Shown piece after piece: positions 23,230 to 36,100 of a DNA stretch of 64,000 nucleotides. A program made the position numbers and the translations under genes. The stretch spans positions 1,448,501-1,512,500 of the forward strand of contig JAZDUA010000297.1 of assembly GCA_038098605.1 (NCBI GenBank), written 5' to 3'. Below the pieces are notes generated by a model. That model did not search any database, had not been told where the DNA came from, and was given only the letters and a program-made list of their open reading frames with translations. The DNA comes from Gryllus longicercus (Eukaryota; Arthropoda; Insecta; Orthoptera; Gryllidae). Every line of letters begins with the position of its first letter. Position 1 is the stretch's first letter.

Positions 23230-23620
23230 CAGCTAAAATTTTGAGAAAATCTTGTTTTTAAAATGACTTTCAATTCACGCAAAATTTTTTGAAAACATCA
23301 TATTTTGAAAAAATCTATTTGTTCTGAATTAAATATCAAAATCTGAAGAACAGATTTTAGGCAGAGGAAAAAACTGTATCTTTAAATATTGTAGTTGTAC
23401 GTAGGAAGACGCCGAAAAAAATCAACTTTCGCAATTTTCGAAAATTTACATATTTCAACGAAACTGAGACTTGTGCCAGTTTTTTTACATCCTTTACACT
23501 ACCCAAGGACTAAAATTTAATAAAAAAACATGGAATTATTTTTGAGAAAAAAATGAAAATGTCAACTTGAGGCTTCATGTAAAGTACCCCCAAAAATTAG
23601 ATATGGGATTCAAATTTAAC
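23230..23620 (-). mobile_element. TTACTTTCTCGC-family interior fragment
   Basis: Shares the CTTTACACTA(C)CCAA...AAATTTAATAAAAA..ATGGA module and the CATGTAAAGTACCCCC block with the copies at 42.9-43.0 and 53.2-53.3 kb. Termini not seen. Confidence 0.5.
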
Positions 23621-24399
23621 GGATCGGAACGGTAGTGAGATCTATTGGGCAATATCAATTTTCGTGGAAATTGTGCTCGCGGTTTAGCTACTATCGTTGT
23701 TTACGGACCGACGTTTTGCCGTCAGCCAAGTTTTTTGTTCCAAGGATCTACAAAACGTGGATTCCGAGTACCGAATGTGTCAGAGGAAGTAATTTGCTTT
23801 CATGTAGGACCAGGAATTATTATTATCAGGGCCGGTAATAAGACTTTCTGCGAAAAAATCGCCGTTTGTCACTACAACATTACATAAATGTCTCTATATT
23901 TCATAAGTAGTATGAGAGGGAGTAAAATTCTGAGTTGTAATCCAGGCACAGAAGAACATTTTGCTGGTTGGAAAGAATGTTCAAGAATTTTTGTAATATT
24001 GCATAGCCGTTACAAATAATGGAAGAAATCATGAGCTGTTGCTACATCAACTCCCAAGTTCCTTTAGGAATGTTTTGGACAGAAATTCTTCTAATTAATT
24101 AATAGAATTTTAAAACATAAAAACTTGCAAAACGACTGTCTGCTTCCATGCAATTTTCGCTAGATGTATTCCTCTTCAGCTTGCAAGCAGCTGTAGAACT
24201 GAACGTATACTGTCTAACTTCACGTGCAAGTGAGTATTATGGTCGCGTCAACAACTTTGGTTGATATTCACCTGGGTGAAGAGCACGTTGTATCCCGACT
24301 GGTGACGGCGATTTCCTCCGCTGGATAGTGACGTCCGGCGCCGATTTCACATTGTCTTTCAGGGTTTTCCTACCCAGGTGCCTCCTCTAATAACACACT

Positions 24400-24720
24400 G
24401 CTCGACCCGGGAGAAGATTTACTCTCGCGACACGTGTGGTGTGAAGTGGATGTAGGAGTAAGTGGATGTAGTGGAAAGAATCGAACAAGGAAGAGGAAGG
24501 AAAGATCGTGCGAGGCCCGTGGTCCATTTTTTAGGGTTCTGTTGCGGCATTCGCCAATTCTCTCATAAGAGAGAAATCATGGAATTCGCTTGATTCAAGG
24601 CCGATCAGAGCTGGCGGCCTCTCGAATTCCTCTCCACACAGCGACAGACCTCGATCCAGCGATATAGGTAGTATCGAAAATCGGCCACAATCGGGTCTCG
24701 AACCTTAGAACCTTCCAGCC
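24400..24720 (+). mobile_element. SINE-like element, GAAGAGGAAGGAAAGATCG family
   Basis: Contains ACAAGGAAGAGGAAGGAAAG at 24488 on, then GATCGTGCGAGGCCCGTGG, a CGGCATTCGCC block and a GCCGATCAGAG segment. The same blocks, in order, occur at 26.63-26.72 kb and, inverted, at 29.1-29.2 kb. Confidence 0.6.
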
Positions 24721-24729
24721 TGAGACGTC

Positions 24730-26390
24730 AGTAAAAATAACACGCAGCGGTTGTTGTCGCGAGTAATCTCAGCCATTTGCTAGTGTAGATTCATGTAATT
24801 AGGCCTTGAAGCGTCCACTGAAACGCCCCTCGACCAATGTGCGGGCGCCAGGGGCGTCGCGTCCCCGCGCGGCGAGGCAGTCACGAGTTAATGGCTTAAT
24901 ACATAAGTTAGTTCGTTGAAGACAGAGCCCTCCCTTCGCCTCAAAGGAATGAGAGTAATGAGATTAAGCCCAATCGGCTTCATCTCATTATTTATACCCA
25001 AAATTGAATACACTCCCACCCCACCAGGGCTACTGAAAGGGGGAAATCGAAAAAAAGAATGACAGTGAGAGCTGTGCATCTGCAGCGAACCAGTTTAACG
25101 ACGTCAGCGTAGTAAGTGAACGTTTTGGAATTCGTACTTTTCGTTTGGTGATCCATTCCCGGCAGTAGCTCAGCATTTTGGCGGCCGGGCAAATTCCTTC
25201 GTAGTTTCTCTTTATTGTAAGAAGCTTTACAAGTTTTAAACAAAACTGTTGATTTGAAAGACTTGTTCATATTTAACATTCGCTTTTTGTATTATCCTAA
25301 AATATTAAAGAAACTTCTCTGTATTCGATGTTTGGAGTATTATTGCCCGCCACTTACATGGCCGACCGTAAGATGGTGTCCCCAGACGGTAGCGAGTATT
25401 CTGCCCACCTCAGACAGCACACTAAGACATCACCTCAGGCAGCATTCGTAGTGCGATAAGTCGTTTTAGAGGTATTCTCTTATTGCCAGCCGCCTTATAA
25501 GAATCTATATATATAAATACTGACATATCGACTTATCACCTACGTCCATTGTACTAAGTACATCGATCGTCAATATGTTGAAACTTTCCGACTTTAGCCA
25601 TCGTTCGGACCGGAAAAAATATGAATTTTCTTAAATTTATGAGAGATTTAACGTCTCTCGACGAAATATCCCCACGCAATGAAATACGACGAAGAGAAAG
25701 TCAATACACGGATCGCTTGAAAAGCAGAAAGTGAGAAAAAAAGACTTCTTTGTTATATGAGAGATGCCATTGCAGAAAGAAGTCAGCTATGGTAGAAAAA
25801 CAAATATATTACGGCCTAGAACAAATATCATGGATCGGCGTTTTGATTCCGAAATGAGAAGCTCAATAGAAAGAAAAACGGTAAATCGTAGAGGCGTTTC
25901 AGAATAAATGTCACAATCTTGTAAGGCGTGTACAGGGGTCGAAAATCATCACCTTGATATGACGTCAGTTTAATGAACTACAGTGGTGTATTCTAAGTTT
26001 AAAATCTTAGCTATCTCATCGCGGATGCAATATAAAGTGAGAGTCTAACCCAACAGTTCTATTTCTAGATTATAATGAATAATCGCAATACTTTATATAA
26101 AATTTAATATATACTTAGTGTGTATAAAAAAAGTGTCGTTAATGTTTATATTTTTAAATTCGAACCCTTAAAGAGATCCCTAGAGTTGTGCGAACTCCGA
26201 TTCGCGCGGAGCAGCGGTGGGTGCGGGGGAGAAGAGGCCTGCAACGACACTGTCAGCTGTCGACTGGCGAAAGACTCCCTTTGTGAACGGCAATGATTCT
26301 CTTCAATGCATTTTCCAGCTCCTGCACTAAAGAGTCCGACACCCACACAGCTTATCTCTGCATTTGCGTGAGAGGCGTACGAGTCTTAAC
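24730..26390. other. Non-genic stretch
   Basis: No gene recognised. GC-richer patches at 24830-24880 and 25140-25200 have no clear coding or RNA signature. Simple TATATATA at about 25510. Confidence 0.4.
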
Positions 26391-26394
26391 CTAC

Positions 26395-26790
26395 AGATGC
26401 TTCATACAAAGGATGGGTTGACTGGTTAACGTTCCCGGGTACGGCGCTATGGTCATCAGTTTCTTTAGTGCGGTGATTGTTTATTCCGAGAGGGAGTGGT
26501 GTTCTTACCCCACTGAACAGCAAAGGATTTCTCTCGCCAGGTATCTTCCCCAGCCGGACACGCTTTGTATTGCCAGCATGTGTGGGAGTGAAGTGCATGT
26601 AAATGTGTGTGTGTACGTGTATAGAGATTGAAGATAGGACAAGGAAGAGGAAGGAAAGATCGCGGGCGGTCCGTGGTAGGGTACTGCTCCGGCGTTCGCC
26701 TGGTGTTGATCGGAGAACGCATGGATAGGGCCGTCGGCCGCGAGACTTCTCCTCCGGACAGGGACTGAACTCTACCAGTGATAAAGTATT
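26395..26790 (+). mobile_element. SINE-like element, GAAGAGGAAGGAAAGATCG family
   Basis: GGACAAGGAAGAGGAAGGAA then AGATCGCGGGCGGTCCGTGG, GGCGTTCGCC and GTGTTGATCGGAGAA match the 24.4 and 29.1 kb copies. A short GTGTGTGTACGTGT run precedes the core. Confidence 0.65.
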
Positions 26791-27479
26791 TCTTAGAAAT
26801 AAAAAAAACTACTAGGAAATATCGCTCGTGAGTTGCAATCGTGGCACCACTCAAAAAAGACTAATTTTGAGTAATTAAATCCAGTTAGAGATTGGTCTAC
26901 CATGCAGCATATCTTACTATACAGTATTCCATCAACAATTGCTCGAAGTGTGAATGCTAAAATGATGCATGTCAATACAAGGTGGAAACTTCAAACTCAT
27001 TTATCTCAAAACCTACTTTTTGAGTTGTGCCACTATTGCAGCCCACGAACGATAAAACATTTGCAATATTAAAACTTTTTGAAATGTAAATAGTCGTCGA
27101 AAACTCAAGAATTTGTATAAAATCTACACAGCAGCTTGAAAAAACGAAAATTAAAGGTAAATTTGTATATACAACCATCTTGATACAATTTAGTTACATA
27201 AAAATAAGATTTTATGAGAACAATTCATTACCAGAATGAAGTAAAAGATCAAAAAGATTATAAAAATATTGAACTAATTAAACCTACTTACAAAACAGGC
27301 AAATTTTGCTAATGTAAAAGTAATTAATTTTCTACTTATAGGGATGCTCGATTTTTCGTATTCCTTATTTGAATCTCTTTCCATTCTAAAGTACTAAAAG
27401 AGGGTGTGAGAAACTGCAGCGTTTCAAAGGGCTCTGCATTCATTTCCCTACGAACCGGAACTGTCGCGGAGTGCATGAT

Positions 27480-28440
27480 CAATACTACTCTAAATGCTCC
27501 GGCGAGGCCAGCCGAATGCGTGGGCGCTGTGGGAGCACTCACCGTGCATCGTGGCCTCCTTCGCAGGTGCGCGGGCGGCGCGGGCGACGGCCGGGGGCGA
27601 AGCGCTGGCTTGCAACTCGTCGGCGCACTAAAGCGGACTGATGGACGCGAGAAACACGCGTCGCACTATTGTACAAACACTCACTATTGGCAAAGAAATA
27701 TTTATCAATAACGTGGACAAGAATGGTCCAATGTAACGATATAATACGCTCTACGATATACGAACAGACGTAGGTTACAAGCGTTCGAACATTCAACTGT
27801 CAAAACAAAAGCAAAAGTTCCGCTCGTGGGAGGTGACCGCGGCGGCGCTCTTTGTTTGGGTCAGTGGGTCGCCGTCGGGAGCAGCCGCTCGATACGCAGC
27901 CGGCGCCGCTGAATGGAGCGCGCGATGCTCTTCTTTTGTCTTCTCCGCTCCGCTGGCTCCGCTGCACTGGCCACAGGCGCCCAATCGACTGCGCGACGGC
28001 GCCCGGAGTCAATCTTCCATGTCAAGAAGAGGAGTGGCCGGGAAACATATTTCCACCGCTTTCTAATATAATGGACATCAATTCGATTAACTTCACTTGA
28101 ACCCTCAAGCTCAAATTCGCCTCATTTTCATAACATCACGCACGGCAGCCGGCACTGAATCTCACGGTGCGACCTCTCGCCCGGAACGCCACGAACACGA
28201 CACATGACGCTCGGTCTTGCTTCACGTGATGCTAATAATTGTGAGAAACGCCGAGGAATGCTGCGGCAATCCAGTGCCGAAGGGCGATAGAGCCGAAGGG
28301 CGGTTGGGCAGCGCGGAAGGGCGCTGAGACCACTGCGGCCCCTCGTCAGGCTGCGCCACCGGCGCCCGATCAATAGCTGCACTGCGCAGGCGCGCCCTGC
28401 CCGCCGCGCAGCACTCGGACACGCAGCCTCCGCCGCCGCC
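27480..28440 (-). promoter_or_regulatory. CpG island, probable minus-strand promoter
   Basis: About 1 kb of CpG-rich sequence in AT-rich DNA. It contains CTGCGCAGGCGCG at 28380-28392, close to the NRF-1 consensus. On the minus strand a good start context GCCACGATGC precedes a strong donor, supporting leftward transcription. Open frames on both strands look composition-driven. Confidence 0.5.
27543..27549 (-). CDS. Candidate very short first coding exon
   Basis: On the minus strand GCCACGATGCACG is followed immediately by GTGAGT (donor at 27542). The coding part would be Met-His plus one base. Downstream exons would lie below 27.5 kb; none was identified. Confidence 0.35.
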
Positions 28441-29755
28441 CCTCGCCTCGCCTCACCCATTCACTAGCATCACCCATTCACTACCATCACTCATCGCTAT
28501 TAACTATCATTTACTATCGTTCACCTTTCATCGCCTTTAACTCATTCCCTATAATTTTTCATCGCTCATAATTAGTAACGCATACACTATCATCGCTCAC
28601 AACCATACACACTTCTCATCCCCATTACCCTATTCACTGTCGCTCTCCTCCACGCTCACATCTCGTCACTATTAACATATTCACTATCATTGCTTATCGC
28701 TCGACATTAGCTTATCGCGCATTCATAGACATCGCTGACTCTTCATACCCATTAACTCATTCAATATCATCGTTCACTAATCATCTATAATCCATTCACA
28801 GTCATCGCTCAACTCTCACCATTAACTCAAATACTATCATCGATCACTACCTATCACCCTCAACTCATTCACTCTCATCGGACACCTCTACGCTCACGTG
28901 ATCCCTCACCTCCGCCCTCCACCCTCATCATACCCGCTTAGGCCGCGCACGGCATTTACTAAGGTCACTCAATGCCTCTGACCGGGAGACCCTACGTTCC
29001 AGTCCCCACAAGGGAAAGTTTTTAGACACTAGCTTGTCCGCTAGCTCGAATTCAGTCGCTGGCTGGACTGCTCTCAGTCGCTGGCGGCCGACTGCTCTCA
29101 TCGGATGTTTTCCGAGATTTCTCCGATCAACACTGGGCGAATGCTGGAGGAGTTCCCTAACAAACGGGCCACGGACCGCGCGCGATGTCTCCTGCCTCTT
29201 CCTTATCGTCTTCTCACCCCACACTTAACACATACTTACACTTACATGCACCACACTACCAATCATGTCGGGAGCGCAGACGGGGGCATGGGGCTTGTGA
29301 AAGGTGCCTGATTGGAGGAAGCCCCGCACGCCGCCATGTAGGTCGGCCCCGGATCTCGCCCTTCAGCAGGGGACGTCCCCGCCACCTTCCGCAACACCAA
29401 CATATACTAATCTTGTGAGACTTATGGCCATAGCAGTTGAGGGTCCCGGAATCACTGATCAATCTATCAAACTCAACACTCATCATTAACCACTTCATTG
29501 TCATTACTTCTCTTCACGATTAACTCATTTACGAATATCAGTAACCACTCATCACCCTTAACCTAATAATTCATCACTCACCACCACGCTCAGTTATCAC
29601 CGTTGATTTACCACTCTTAGCCATTAACCCGTACCCAGTCATTATCTCCACCTTTATCTCTCATCCCCATTAACCCATTACCTGTTTTAGTTCAACTCTC
29701 GTCGTCCTTGATCTATTTACTGTCATCACTCACCTGTACAATCAGATCTACTGAA
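28440..29755. repeat. Degenerate minisatellite, interrupted
   Basis: Many diverged copies of a 30-45-base unit built from CATTAACTCATTCACTAT and CATCGCTCA. The array runs 28440-28925 and resumes at about 29465-29755. The gap holds a SINE-like insertion and GC-rich sequence. Confidence 0.75.
28930..29240 (-). mobile_element. SINE-like element inserted in minisatellite
   Basis: On the minus strand: AAGGAAGAGGCAGGAGACAT, CGCGCGCGGTCCGTGG, CAGCATTCGCC and GTGTTGATCGGAGAAAT, the same block order as at 24.4 and 26.6 kb. On the + strand its right-hand end carries a box B-like TACGTTCCAGTCCCCAC. Confidence 0.6.
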
Positions 29756-29770
29756 TCTGACTAGGATCTA

Positions 29771-31590
29771 CTAGACGTTGAATAGGTAGTCGGGTGTTGC
29801 AATGAGGCGTAGTTTATATAGGAGGCCTTCGTGCCAAACTCTGTCGAATGCTTGAGAGTAGTCGAGTAAAATGGCCTTGGTGAGTTGCTCCTTTTCGAAT
29901 CCTAGGGCTAGGAATCTACCAGGCGAAGGCGTTGATGGGATGTTGAGTAGAGTGGACGGAAACCAAATTGGGCTGGAGGGATGATTTTTTATTTGATTAG
30001 CAAATTCGTTCAGTTTGGAGAGAATCAGCTTTTCGAATATTTTTGCGAGGGTTGAGAGGAGGCTAATTGGATAATAACTGGCTGGGTTGTGCGCAGGTTT
30101 GTTGGGTTGAGCATCGCAGTTAAGATGGAGTGTTTTCAAGCTGTAGGAAAATACTTTAGACGGAGACAGCCACTGAAAATTGCTGTTAAATATGCAATGC
30201 ATCTTCGTGGCATATGTTTTAGGATGTGGTTACGAATGAGGTCGTGACCGGAAGATTTTTTGTTACTGAGATATTTGAGGATGGAGGCGATATTTAATGG
30301 GCTTATATATTTAATAGGCTCTGGAGCTAGGGAGAGGTAGAGTCTGATAAAGTCGTTGATTTTGTAGATAAAAGCTGGGGTTTTGGGTGGGGGTGGGGTG
30401 AAGGAGTTAGCGAAATGATTGGCAAGAAGGTTCGCTTTTTTTATATCAGAGACAGCAGTGTTAGAGTTCCAGTATAGGGCACGCATTATAGGGGAAGAGT
30501 AAGTTAGGATTCTTGTTATTCTCCATAGGTTGCGCACATTGGGTGCTAGTTTGGAGTTGAAAGATGGAAGTGGGCGTTTTTGGTATTGGCCACAGCTAGG
30601 TGGACTTTGTGGGTAAGGTTGTTAAGGATGGTTTTCAGATACGGTAATCTTAAAAGCTGCCAGTTCCTTGTGAGACGGCGTTCAGCTTGTATGAGGTGGA
30701 GGATATGAGTGAGGAGAGCGAGGGAGTGGGTAGGTTTGGGGGTCGAATGAGAGGGTTTGAAGCAATGGGCGCCGATGCTATAATGGTTGACGTTAGGGTG
30801 TTGATGGCTGTATCTATTTCGATTCAGTGATTGAAAAGGCATGAAGTGCGGATGTAGGTTTTTAAGTAGTCCTGGAAGAAGGACCAGGAGATGCGGCATT
30901 GGAATAATCTGGTTGGTTTCGGGGTGAGTAACGGCGAAGCTTTGAAGGAAATGAGGACTGGCGAGTGATCGGAGTTAGATTCGGGAATGGGATGTTGGAA
31001 AAGTAGATTGTGAATATTTTGGTAAGTATTATGCCCAGGATGTCGGGTGGTATTCGGGGATTGTATGAGAAACACGTGCGGTCAAATGGGGCAGCAATAT
31101 TAGTGTTATTTGCATTACAGAAATTAAGAAGTTGGGCTCCCCTTGGAGTGGTTGTGCGGCAGCCCCACGATTGGTGTCTGGAGTTCCAATCCCTCATGGC
31201 TATGGGAGAGGTGGGTGCTGCAACTAACAGTTTTATATGGTTGGGGTTAGTCGGGATATTGGGTGGTTTGTAGATGGCTATTATGGTTAAGGGTGGGCCT
31301 GCACGTTGGGGGAGGGCAATTGATGAGTTTTCCATACCTGGGGTGATGAATGGGGGAAGTGGGTAGTGGTTAATGGATTTTTTGATGAGGATTACAACAC
31401 ATTCTGAACCTTGGAAGGTCCGTATGGTCGGTATATAGAAAAGACGGGATGGAAATTTTTGAGTTCGAAAGGTGGGTTTCGGTTATTATGGCTATATCAA
31501 TGCAGTATTCGACAAGTAGATGGACATTGTAAAGTTTATTTTTGATAATGCCGTTGGCATTACAATTGAGAAGTTTGATATTCTGATAAT
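29771..31590 (-). pseudogene. Jockey-type LINE ORF2 (endonuclease and partial RT), decayed
   Basis: Minus strand, high to low coordinate. The endonuclease starts IKLLNCNANGII and IDIAIITETHL, then ECVVILIKKSINHYPL, RDWNSRHQSWGC (active-site region, normally GDxNxxH), FSYNPRIPPDIL and SNSDHSPVLISF (SDH motif). The RT part begins PASYYPISLLSTLAKIFEKL and reaches ILLDYSQAFDRVWHEGL (RT motif A region), then stops near 29771. The FADD-bearing half and 3' end are missing. At least four frame breaks. The APE-type endonuclease plus this RT style places it in the Jockey group; closer assignment needs alignment. Confidence 0.8.
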
Positions 31591-31649
31591 TAATAGGAGC
31601 TATTGTTCAGAAAGGGCGTGAGGGTGGATATAATTATATTTTGTATTAG

Positions 31650-32870
31650 GGTAATCAGGGAGGAGAGTATCTGTGTGATAATGTTGAATACAAATTAATT
31701 TTTGGTTTTGGGCTGGGAGGGCGTTGGGAGGGGTTGGAAATGTTTAACGTGAAGCAGAGAGGGGAGGGGAGAGTTAATGAGGTAGTGGCGGTGTGCGGGT
31801 GGGGGGACGGACTTGTATTATGAATATGGAGGAAGACTGGTTGGGGAGACTGGGCGAGGTAGCCTCTTGCAGGTACAGGAGGGCGAGACTTGGCAAAGGC
31901 AAAGGCTTTTGCTGAAAAGCAGTACAATGTCTGACAGCAGTACAATTCCTTTCCTTTACAGTTCGCACAAATAAGCTCAGCGTTGGGAGGGGGGGGTACA
32001 CGTGGAGGATAAGTGGTCTTTGCTGCACCTAACACATCTAGGAGTTTTGTTGCAATAATTTCTAGTATGACCAAAGTCCTGTCAGTTTTTGCATTTCACT
32101 ATTGATTGGTTTTTCTTGAGTTCAACTTTTATAACACACTGTAGCAGAGATTCTATTTTAAACAGTTTTTCAAAGTCTTCATTGTGTATTTCCACGGCAC
32201 AGAGCGGCATTGGGGATCTATCAGATTTATAAAGGCGAGTGACTTTACTCGGTGTTATGTTCTGAGGGCATTGTTGACTTCATCTGAGGAGGTATACACC
32301 ACCCTAATTATAGCACATTTACGCCTAATGGATCACTATAGGTTTGGAACTCATGTTTATGCTCTTTTAAGAAGGTCATTGTGTTCCTGAAGTCTGAGTT
32401 TATGAAAGTATTTACTTTCACCACTTGGCCGCGATTACATGTGGAGAATCTATTCACACAGATTTTGATCAGTTCACCTACGATATTTTTAAAATTTATT
32501 GAATTTACTGCGTGAACAAAAATATGTGGTGGCTTAGTTTGTGAATAGAATGGTAGCTGGGAGGGTTCTGGTCTGTCTGAAGCATCATCGAGTTTGGCTA
32601 ATGCGGCAAATCTATTCGGCGAGCAATCTGAATTCTGGTACAGTTCGGGGTTCACTTTTCAACACGCCTTCTCTTAAGGAAATTTATTTCATTGGAGGCA
32701 TCCGAATATTGTGGCTTGGCTGCGTACCACGGAAGTGCGTTTGCGGAGCGAACTACCTGGCGCCAGGTGAGAAAACATGGTGCGGTTGTCCTTGCCATTG
32801 CCATTGCCGGTGATTTTGATGTGCAAACTGGTGGTGGGCCGGGGTGGATCCGGGGAGTCACTGTTGAGGG
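31650..32870 (-). pseudogene. Jockey-type LINE ORF1 (gag-like) remnant
   Basis: From about 32860 down: a frame ending NFLKRRRVEK, a one-base shift, then NRFAALAKLDDA and PPHIFVHAVNSINFKNIV, typical of the Jockey ORF1 core before the zinc knuckles. Further down, QDFGHTRNYCNKTPRC, VRCSKDHLSSTC and ELICANCKGKE represent CCHC knuckles, with the second Cys of the first knuckle replaced by a stop. Two or more frameshifts. It lies directly upstream of the ORF2 remnant in the same orientation, so the two are parts of one element. Confidence 0.7.
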
Positions 32871-33139
32871 CCCCCGTTGAATGTGTTCAGCACCCCTGAG
32901 ATCGCCTCAGAGAGCGATGAGTGCTGCGTATCCGTCATTGAGGTTCTGGTTGTTAACACACATCACCGGCACTGAGTGGGTACGTGGACAGAGTTTCACG
33001 CCACCCGTAATGTTTTAAACACCGAAAACGGTTCAATCTGCACTCTCGAAAACTCGCTAGTAGCAGAACGTTAGAGCTCGACAAGACGCGAGGCACGGCG
33101 CAGGCACGTGAAGTCCGGCGGCCGAGTGCGGAGTGCGCA

Positions 33140-36100
33140 AATTTCTGAGAGAATTAATTTAAATTTTTAAAGACATTTTACACATAGTGCCTAAAATTAT
33201 TTTTAATTACGTTTTAAATAATTTCCCCTATTAGTTTTTCAAAACAACTTTGGAGTGCTTATTGCGGTTCAGCCATTCGAAATTTGAAGGAGTTTTTTGG
33301 ATAGAATATGCTTAAATTTACGTTACAGTTTACAATTTACAAGTTACAATTTACGTTTTTTTCTTTCGAAGTTTCCTTGTTCATTTCTCGCTTCACTCGC
33401 CAGGTTCGGTGCGCCAACGGCGAACGCCCCGCGCGCGCGCGGCGGTCAAAATTGAATAGAATTTCGCTTCAATGATTAACACAGAGATACAGCAAAGTAC
33501 ATTAACAACACGAACGGAATTTTTCAATATCTTTATTTGACCTTAAAAATAAATAATTTGCAATTGTTTACTTCGTACATTTTTTGTTAATAATTTCTTT
33601 AGATCATTCTCCAGAATTCATGCTCTCTCCATACTTGATTCTGCCTTGTACGATATCTAAGTATCGTAATGCAGTCTTGACACCCTTCAATGCCTCTTGC
33701 ACTCTTGGAAAACCGTCCCACTCTCCGAAGACCCTTTTTTCGCCTTATAACATATGAGATCACTTCGGTGGTGGCCCGTCGCAAGCGGCTAATGAATCTG
33801 CTCACTTTCCCACACGGCGCGGCGGGGGTCGCCAGGCAGTGGGGCTGCGGCAGTGGAATCTCAAGTAACATGAAACTGAATCAAGCAGTCACGCGTCTTC
33901 AGTTGAAGCCCACACAAGACACGCTCTTTGTTTCCGCAGTGAAACTGAATGGATAAAGTCATCAGGACGGTCTCCATTCCAGGTCCGTTACCTTTATTTC
34001 AGGGGACACTTCACCTATATTTCCACCAAACTGCCCAGTGTTGGAATTTGTGGCATTTAGACGACACATTTTTTTCTCTACGACTACTCCAGAATGTATG
34101 CATTCCTGCACGTTGGCGGATACAGTAATGATGACGATTCGAATATTATTCTCGCACGGTTGTCGACCAATCACATTCGTCTGAGTTCATTATACATGAG
34201 AGAGGGTTCCCTCAGTTTCCTGTAGAGGACAACAGCTCTGCGCGCTCTGCCGCAGCAGGTCGCAATTGTCCTTGGAAGAGAACGCACACAAACGAAATAT
34301 CTACCGCAAACACTCCACTGCAATCGGTAGAACATAATATAGCTATCGTTCAAAATACTTGTATACAAGAAAAAACGTTCTAATAGAAATTCTATTTTAA
34401 ATGACATCGGCTCAAATCAAAAGTCAACTCCCTCGATAATAAATATTACCAATTGCTCTAATTTCACAATTGATTTTCCAAAAAGTAAATTGTAGACTAT
34501 TTATGATAGTAATACTAGTTTTGTTTCCTTGTATGTAGTTAATGTTATAAAATATTTTATTAATGATGTAAAAAGTACAATTAACGTAACATTATTTCCA
34601 AGAATTTTAAATGTTTTGATTTAGTTTTTTTAAAACATCAATTTCAAAAACGTAGAGAAAGTATTGTCTTGTACTTGCATAGATTTGCTCTTATTCACTC
34701 GTAGAAATTCCGACACTCCCTCCTACGTCGCTCGTCATAAACACCAACTCAATAATAGCTCTCATTCTACGTTTGTTGAAGAATACACTATTCCAGGAGG
34801 AAATTAATTTCCATGACATTGTATTTCTTACGTTCACAACAGCCGAGCTTGAGAGTTCACTATAAACAAATATTGCTGGGTTTATTTTATTTGCAACGCA
34901 AGTGAAACGGGACCAGTGACTTAAGTTCATGATAACCGAAAGTTCACTATAACCTTGTTCACAACCGGAGTCGAGTGTATTTTGTTCATAAACTGAAATT
35001 ATCAAAAGCACTTAAAAAATTTCACTGCATTTTCTATTATGCTGTATCTGCTGGTAAAGTCACATAAAAATCTGAGTGTCTGACATCGTGAGTGTTGAGT
35101 GAAAGCTACTTTAGACGCTCAATTCTTCCCATCTTTTTCTTTCACTAAATCTATCAATGACTACTAGGATGATATTCCTAGCTCTGTTTAAAATTACAGG
35201 AAGTGCTTTCAACGATTTCGATTATTCAATCGAAAGGAATTTCATCTACTTCCGCCCTGCGACGCGGGCTGCTTCTATTTTATTTCATCCCTGCCCCACA
35301 CTGTCCCTTCCTGCCCACCCCGCCCCTCCACTCCTCGGCACATCCTTGTCCGCCAGACTCCTCCCCCCCTCCGCTGTTCACCACACCCCGCCACGCCACG
35401 CCACGCCACCCCTCGTCCCACCAAGCCCCACTCCGCCACGCCCCTTCACACCCCGACACACCATCCCTCGCCACGCACCGCCTTCCCCTGTTCCTACCTG
35501 CAAATACCCGATCTCTCTCACTCAGTTTCCACTAAAATGTTTACATTTTATTTCTTATTGGGAGTTTTCGTCCCCAACTCAACTCATTTTGTCCTAAAAT
35601 GTAAACAAACTCTCAACTAAAAATAAAATATTTGTACCTACGAGCTCTTTGTGGAGTTTTATAATTTATAATATCAATACTTTTAATGAATTGCCACATT
35701 GTAAATCTTATTCATTTTCATATTTTTTCTTCTCACGAATTCAAAAAGAAAGGTTTGAGATTGATCTTTATCGCTTGAAGGGCAATTCTCTTCAAGAACG
35801 CGTTTTAATGACCTTGAAAAATTGTGGATGATAGAGACGTGCCAATAATCTTTTAGACAATTATAATACCTCCAACAATCCGAGATCACAGTTGATCTCG
35901 GCTTGACGAAAGTTGTTCTACTATCAGAAGTAAACTGTAATATATTTCCTTCTATTCCTAATAATTATATTGACACACTATCAATTCTGAATACTCATTT
36001 CCCATTTCTTTTTTACATCATTATATTTTTTTATTTTGCCCAATTTACTCTCATCAATTTAAATAATATTCCCTTAACTACCCATAAATGTGTTTCCATT

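Larger units (their letters stand above)
29771..33130 (-). mobile_element. Jockey-type LINE, 3'-truncated
   Basis: A single minus-strand element: GC-rich 5' region (about 33130-32870), ORF1 remnant, ORF2 remnant, then abrupt junction with minisatellite at about 29755-29771. LINEs are usually 5'-truncated; loss of the 3' half of RT implies a later deletion or rearrangement. The 5' boundary is approximate. Confidence 0.7.

Noticed and set aside
28128..28460. 110-codon minus frame in the CpG island
   Set aside because: Arg/Ala-rich, composition-driven, no motif.
35157..35597. 146- and 110-codon proline-rich frames
   Set aside because: C-rich low-complexity DNA with (CCACG)n; no protein-like pattern.
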